Of a stretch of DNA of 64,000 nucleotides, positions 63,768 through 64,000 are shown in pieces. The position numbers and the translations under genes were made by a program. The DNA is from Thermoplasmata archaeon (GTDB lineage Archaea > Thermoplasmatota > Thermoplasmata > Lutacidiplasmatales > UBA184): the NCBI GenBank assembly GCA_035622275.1, contig DASPVQ010000027.1, positions 1 through 64,000 of the forward strand, given 5' to 3'. The first letter of the stretch is position 1. Each line of letters starts with the position of its first letter. The notes beneath the pieces are model-generated. The model made no database searches. It saw only the letters and a program-made list of their open reading frames with translations, and had not been told where the DNA came from.

Positions 63768-64000
63768 GCTCGGAGCGCGCGCCGCGCTCCCGATGCGGTA
63801 GGCTCTCCCGAGCTCGGGAGCGCGCACGGGGACGTCGGCGGACCCGAACGCTTCCGGATGCTCGGTGTGGATCGGGTAGACCGAGCGGGGCGCGACCGAG
63901 CGGACGATGTCGGCGAGCTCGGGCGCCGAGGCGTGGCCGCTCGCGTGCATCTGGTGGAACGCGAGCCCGAAGTGATCGAGCCAGTTGTGGAGCACCCGAT
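63762..64000 (-). CDS. RNase-J/beta-CASP-like metallo-beta-lactamase protein, C-terminal fragment
   Basis: About 79 codons are visible; the frame is open to the right edge, so the N-terminal part lies outside. The fragment has HQMHASGHASAPELADIV followed by PRSVYPIHTEHPEAFG, the conserved C-terminal His motifs of beta-CASP ribonucleases such as RNase J. The end YRIGS is also typical. Role in RNA processing is inferred from this short piece. radB follows 26 bp downstream. Confidence 0.75.
   Translation of the reverse strand, partial: RVLHNWLDHFGLAFHQMHASGHASAPELADIVRSVAPRSVYPIHTEHPEAFGSADVPVRAPELGRAYRIGSAARAPSH

Noticed and set aside
1-64000. Insertion sequences, integrases, prophage or plasmid functions
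   Set aside because: No transposase, recombinase or attachment-site duplication was seen; the window reads as core chromosome.

Overview
The window is a very GC-rich archaeal chromosome segment, apart from its left edge and one short AT-richer gap. Archaeal markers are the PolD small subunit, archaeal-type DnaG, RadB, EF-2 with a diphthamide region, ribosomal protein S8e, SRP19, a GPN-loop GTPase, XPD, pyruvoyl-dependent arginine decarboxylase and tRNAs without an encoded CCA. The gene set (PolD plus RadB, a cupredoxin-dependent haem-copper oxidase, archaeal glucose dehydrogenase, S12-S7-EF-2) fits an aerobic, high-GC member of Thermoplasmatota or a close euryarchaeal relative. That placement is inference, not a tree. 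TATA-like boxes lie either 24-29 nt before start codons (leaderless genes) or 36-41 nt before them (about 11-nt leaders).

Layout. 1-2449: two secreted proteins in visibly lower-GC DNA. 2761-11515: tRNA-Val, a LonB-like ATPase without protease domain, DnaG, PolD small subunit, CutA, phosphoglycerate kinase, a PanE-family reductase and two coiled-coil proteins. 11604-17474: malate dehydrogenase, a FixX-like ferredoxin, XPD, and a heptose kinase/heptose isomerase/CBS-ParB-like operon. 17543-31234: a respiratory island with two cupredoxins, a cytochrome oxidase subunit II split into two ORFs, a TatA-TatC-TatA-like-Rieske-cytochrome b-CoxA-CtaA-CtaB run and several small membrane proteins. 31314-46576: tRNA-Pro, RlmE, an endonuclease-IV-like TIM barrel, PHI, arginine decarboxylase, RNase HII, KDG-aldolase-like and glucose dehydrogenase genes, S8e-SRP19-GPN, Mrp, ADP-forming acyl-CoA synthetase, MoaD/MoaE and KorAB. 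46591-55734: a polytopic membrane enzyme, a flippase, small membrane proteins, DedA, PyrC, PurM and an EamA transporter. 55731-64000: PolB, family-4 UDG, S12-S7-EF-2, a four-palindrome array, Ogt, RadB and the 3' end of an RNase-J-like gene.

How it fits together. Quinol oxidation by the Rieske/cytochrome b complex probably feeds electrons through membrane-anchored blue copper proteins, not cytochrome c, to a CuA-containing haem-copper oxidase. CtaA and CtaB make its haem, and the adjacent Tat genes could export the Rieske protein. Central carbon metabolism shows a non-phosphorylative Entner-Doudoroff pair, phosphoglycerate kinase, malate dehydrogenase, a 2-oxoacid:ferredoxin oxidoreductase and ADP-forming acyl-CoA synthetase.

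Most notable: (1) four regularly spaced 23-bp palindromes in the convergent gap after EF-2, with a related site just before a PhoU/AbrB-like regulator gene; (2) RNase HII and XPD, whose N-terminal conserved motifs precede any ATG/GTG/TTG, each having tandem ACG codons at the same distance from a TATA box and just after GGAG; (3) the split CoxII; (4) a LonB-like ATPase with a zinc-ribbon insert and no protease; (5) EF-2 with altered G1 and G2 motifs; (6) convergent gene pairs that read through into each other.
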